A stretch of DNA of 14,705 nucleotides from Nitrososphaerota archaeon (GTDB taxonomy: Archaea; Thermoproteota; Nitrososphaeria; Nitrososphaerales; UBA183). The position numbers and the translations under genes are program-made. The DNA lies in contig JAFMAU010000048.1 of the NCBI GenBank assembly GCA_029784825.1, positions 1 to 14,705 on the forward strand, written 5' to 3'. Positions within the stretch are counted from its first letter, which is position 1. Each line of letters opens with the position of its first letter. Shown here piece by piece: positions 13,566 to 14,705 of the stretch. Below the pieces are notes generated by a model. It ran no database searches, was not told where the DNA came from, and saw only the letters and a list, made by a program, of their open reading frames with translations.

Positions 13566-14527
13566 ATGGGCATAGTCGGACCCAAGTCAATCGTGTATCA
13601 GATTTCTTCTGGCTACCTTAGGATATCGCGCTACTTCTTCCTCGCCCTCGCTGTCGCGGGGCTACTTGGCACGGTCACTGGTGTGTTCGCCCAAGGCCAG
13701 CAACAGCAGCTTACCCTGACCCTGTCCGATGTCAAGGTGGTCGAGACCTCCCTACACCTGGTCGACGTTGTCTCAGTCTCAGGAACGGTTACGGTCAGCG
13801 GCCCTGCTCAAGGCTCTTGGAGCGGAGGTCCCCTCCACTTCGGCGGCTGGGCATACGTCACCGGGGAGGACCGCTTCGGGAATGACGAGGAGGTGAACAT
13901 CACCCTCTCCAGCGGCGACTTCAATCCTTCAACCCTCAGCTTCCCAGCGTCGTCGGACTCGAGCTTCAGCAATCAGCAGAACGGACCCCACACAATCATC
14001 CCCTACGCCATCGTTGTGCACGCCTACGACCAGAGCGGCGAACTGGTCGGAATCTCCAACGTGCTGCAGGGAGCGGGGCAGGCAGGATCGTCCGCCAACC
14101 TCTTCATCCTGACGATGGAGATTCCGCTCTTCCAAGTGCCGGCTTTGGGCATCTCCGCGAGCAATCCGGACTTCTCCAACCTCTTCGCGACCTTCGACCA
14201 GCTCCCCCTGGGCGACTTCTACATGCTGCTTGCGGAAGTCGCGATCATCTTGCTGGTGGGGGCCGGGCTCATCAACGTGATTATGTACCTGACAGGGAAC
14301 GGAACCCAGAAGGGAGGAACTTCAGGGACTCTTGCAGGCCTCAGCAACGTCCTCATGACCCTTTTGCTTGTCTTCCTCCTGCCGTTTGCCTACAACGCAG
14401 TGGCCGGGTTCGTCAACGTGCTTGACCAGCAGATCATCGCAGGACCGCCTCCTCTCCGTCCATCCTCACCTTCACGGTGCTCCCTTTTGGCTCGGCTGCC
14501 ATTGTCCTCGTCCTAGCGAATGAATAG
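13566..14527 (+). CDS. Secreted/membrane surface protein with C-terminal helices, frameshifted near the end
   Basis: This is a membrane protein of unknown family. A signal-anchor (YFFLALAVAGLLGTVTGVFA) is followed by AQGQQQQ and a Ser/Thr/Gly-rich beta domain of about 160 residues outside the cell. Two long hydrophobic segments follow (AEVAIILLVGAGLINVIMYL and NVLMTLLLVFLLPFAYNAVA). The open frame ends at 14516 with an unnatural Pro/Ser/Arg tail. The frame one base back reads ILTFTVLPFGSAAIVLVLAN-E-stop at 14527, a third hydrophobic helix, so one base is probably missing between about 14427 and 14460. The restored protein is about 320 residues. With the 11870 gene it could form part of one envelope structure, but only their membrane nature links them. 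Confidence 0.72.
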
Positions 14528-14705
14528 GCGCGCGTTCAGCATATGACCGCCACCATCAGCCCCGATTTCTATTACAGACTCGGACTCGAGCCTTCTTAGT
14601 TGTGCTTATCAGCGACAACCAACTGAGGAAACACGAGCCTAGAGGCATCGGAGCACTGGAAGACGAAAAGGAAGTACTACCCGAGCATCACGGATAGGGA
14701 AACCG
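14528..14705. other. Window tail, no confident gene; right copy of the direct repeat
   Basis: The tail holds GCATATGAC (14539-14547) and TTTCTATTACA (14566-14576), the counterpart of the repeat at 8231-8268. Two very short open frames occur, ATG 14543-14599 (18 residues, MTATISPDFYYRLGLEPS) and GTG 14602-14697 (31 residues). I would not call either a gene. No stem-loop or tRNA is apparent. Confidence 0.4.

Noticed and set aside
14543..14599. Minigene of 18 codons resembling the one starting at ATG 8235
   Set aside because: The resemblance (MTTT.. versus MTAT..) comes from the direct repeat itself and both frames are too short to support.
8250..14700. CRISPR array or insertion sequence behind the recurring motif
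   Set aside because: Spacing is irregular, orientation is mixed, and there are no terminal inverted repeats or transposase.

Overview
The window looks archaeal. The evidence is gene content (CoxG-containing molybdenum hydroxylase cluster, archaeal/bacterial-type pyruvate phosphate dikinase, Hef/FANCM-like helicase), heavy use of AGG arginine codons, and a repeated arrangement of a T/A-rich TATA-like box about 28-31 bases before the first codon with little or no leader, as expected for leaderless archaeal transcripts. A GC-rich Thermoproteota (TACK, e.g. Thaumarchaeota-related) lineage fits best, but the lineage is inference.

Bases 1-8250 read as ordinary chromosomal metabolism and repair. 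A molybdenum hydroxylase of the CO dehydrogenase family is split divergently: the large subunit (coxL-like, leaving the window at base 1) is on the minus strand, and coxM-coxS-coxG are tightly packed on the plus strand. The large subunit carries the form II active-site motif AYRGAGR, not the AYxCSFR motif of proven CO oxidisers, so the substrate is open. coxM appears to have lost one base just after its ATG. A full-length pyruvate phosphate dikinase follows. After it comes a strong palindrome that also overlaps the promoter of a Hef-type superfamily 2 helicase lacking the nuclease domain, and then a convergent small gene of unknown function.

Bases 8250-14700 differ in character. They hold small unrecognised genes, more AT-rich stretches, broken or duplicated gene pieces and recurring short motifs, like an accessory island. 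In order: a small HELAH metallopeptidase (minus); a hendecad coiled-coil protein; a small basic protein; an N-terminally truncated membrane-anchored remnant; an M29-aminopeptidase-like protein that has lost its metal ligands; a GNAT acetyltransferase; a two-helix membrane protein; a 31-codon orphan copy of a C-terminus beside its 211-residue relative; a divergently transcribed 104-residue AT-rich gene sharing the same promoter cassette; and a large signal-peptide/multi-helix surface protein whose last helix is out of frame by one base.

The most interesting signals are the divergent pair around 13.03-13.11 kb with twin AAGGGATATAT promoters and its orphan C-terminal cassette, the metal-ligand-free M29 homologue, and the TTTCTAYNACA motif found seven times between 8.26 and 14.58 kb. 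Two of the motif's sites sit inside imperfect direct repeats that bracket the island. No rRNA, intact tRNA, CRISPR array or recognisable transposase was seen.
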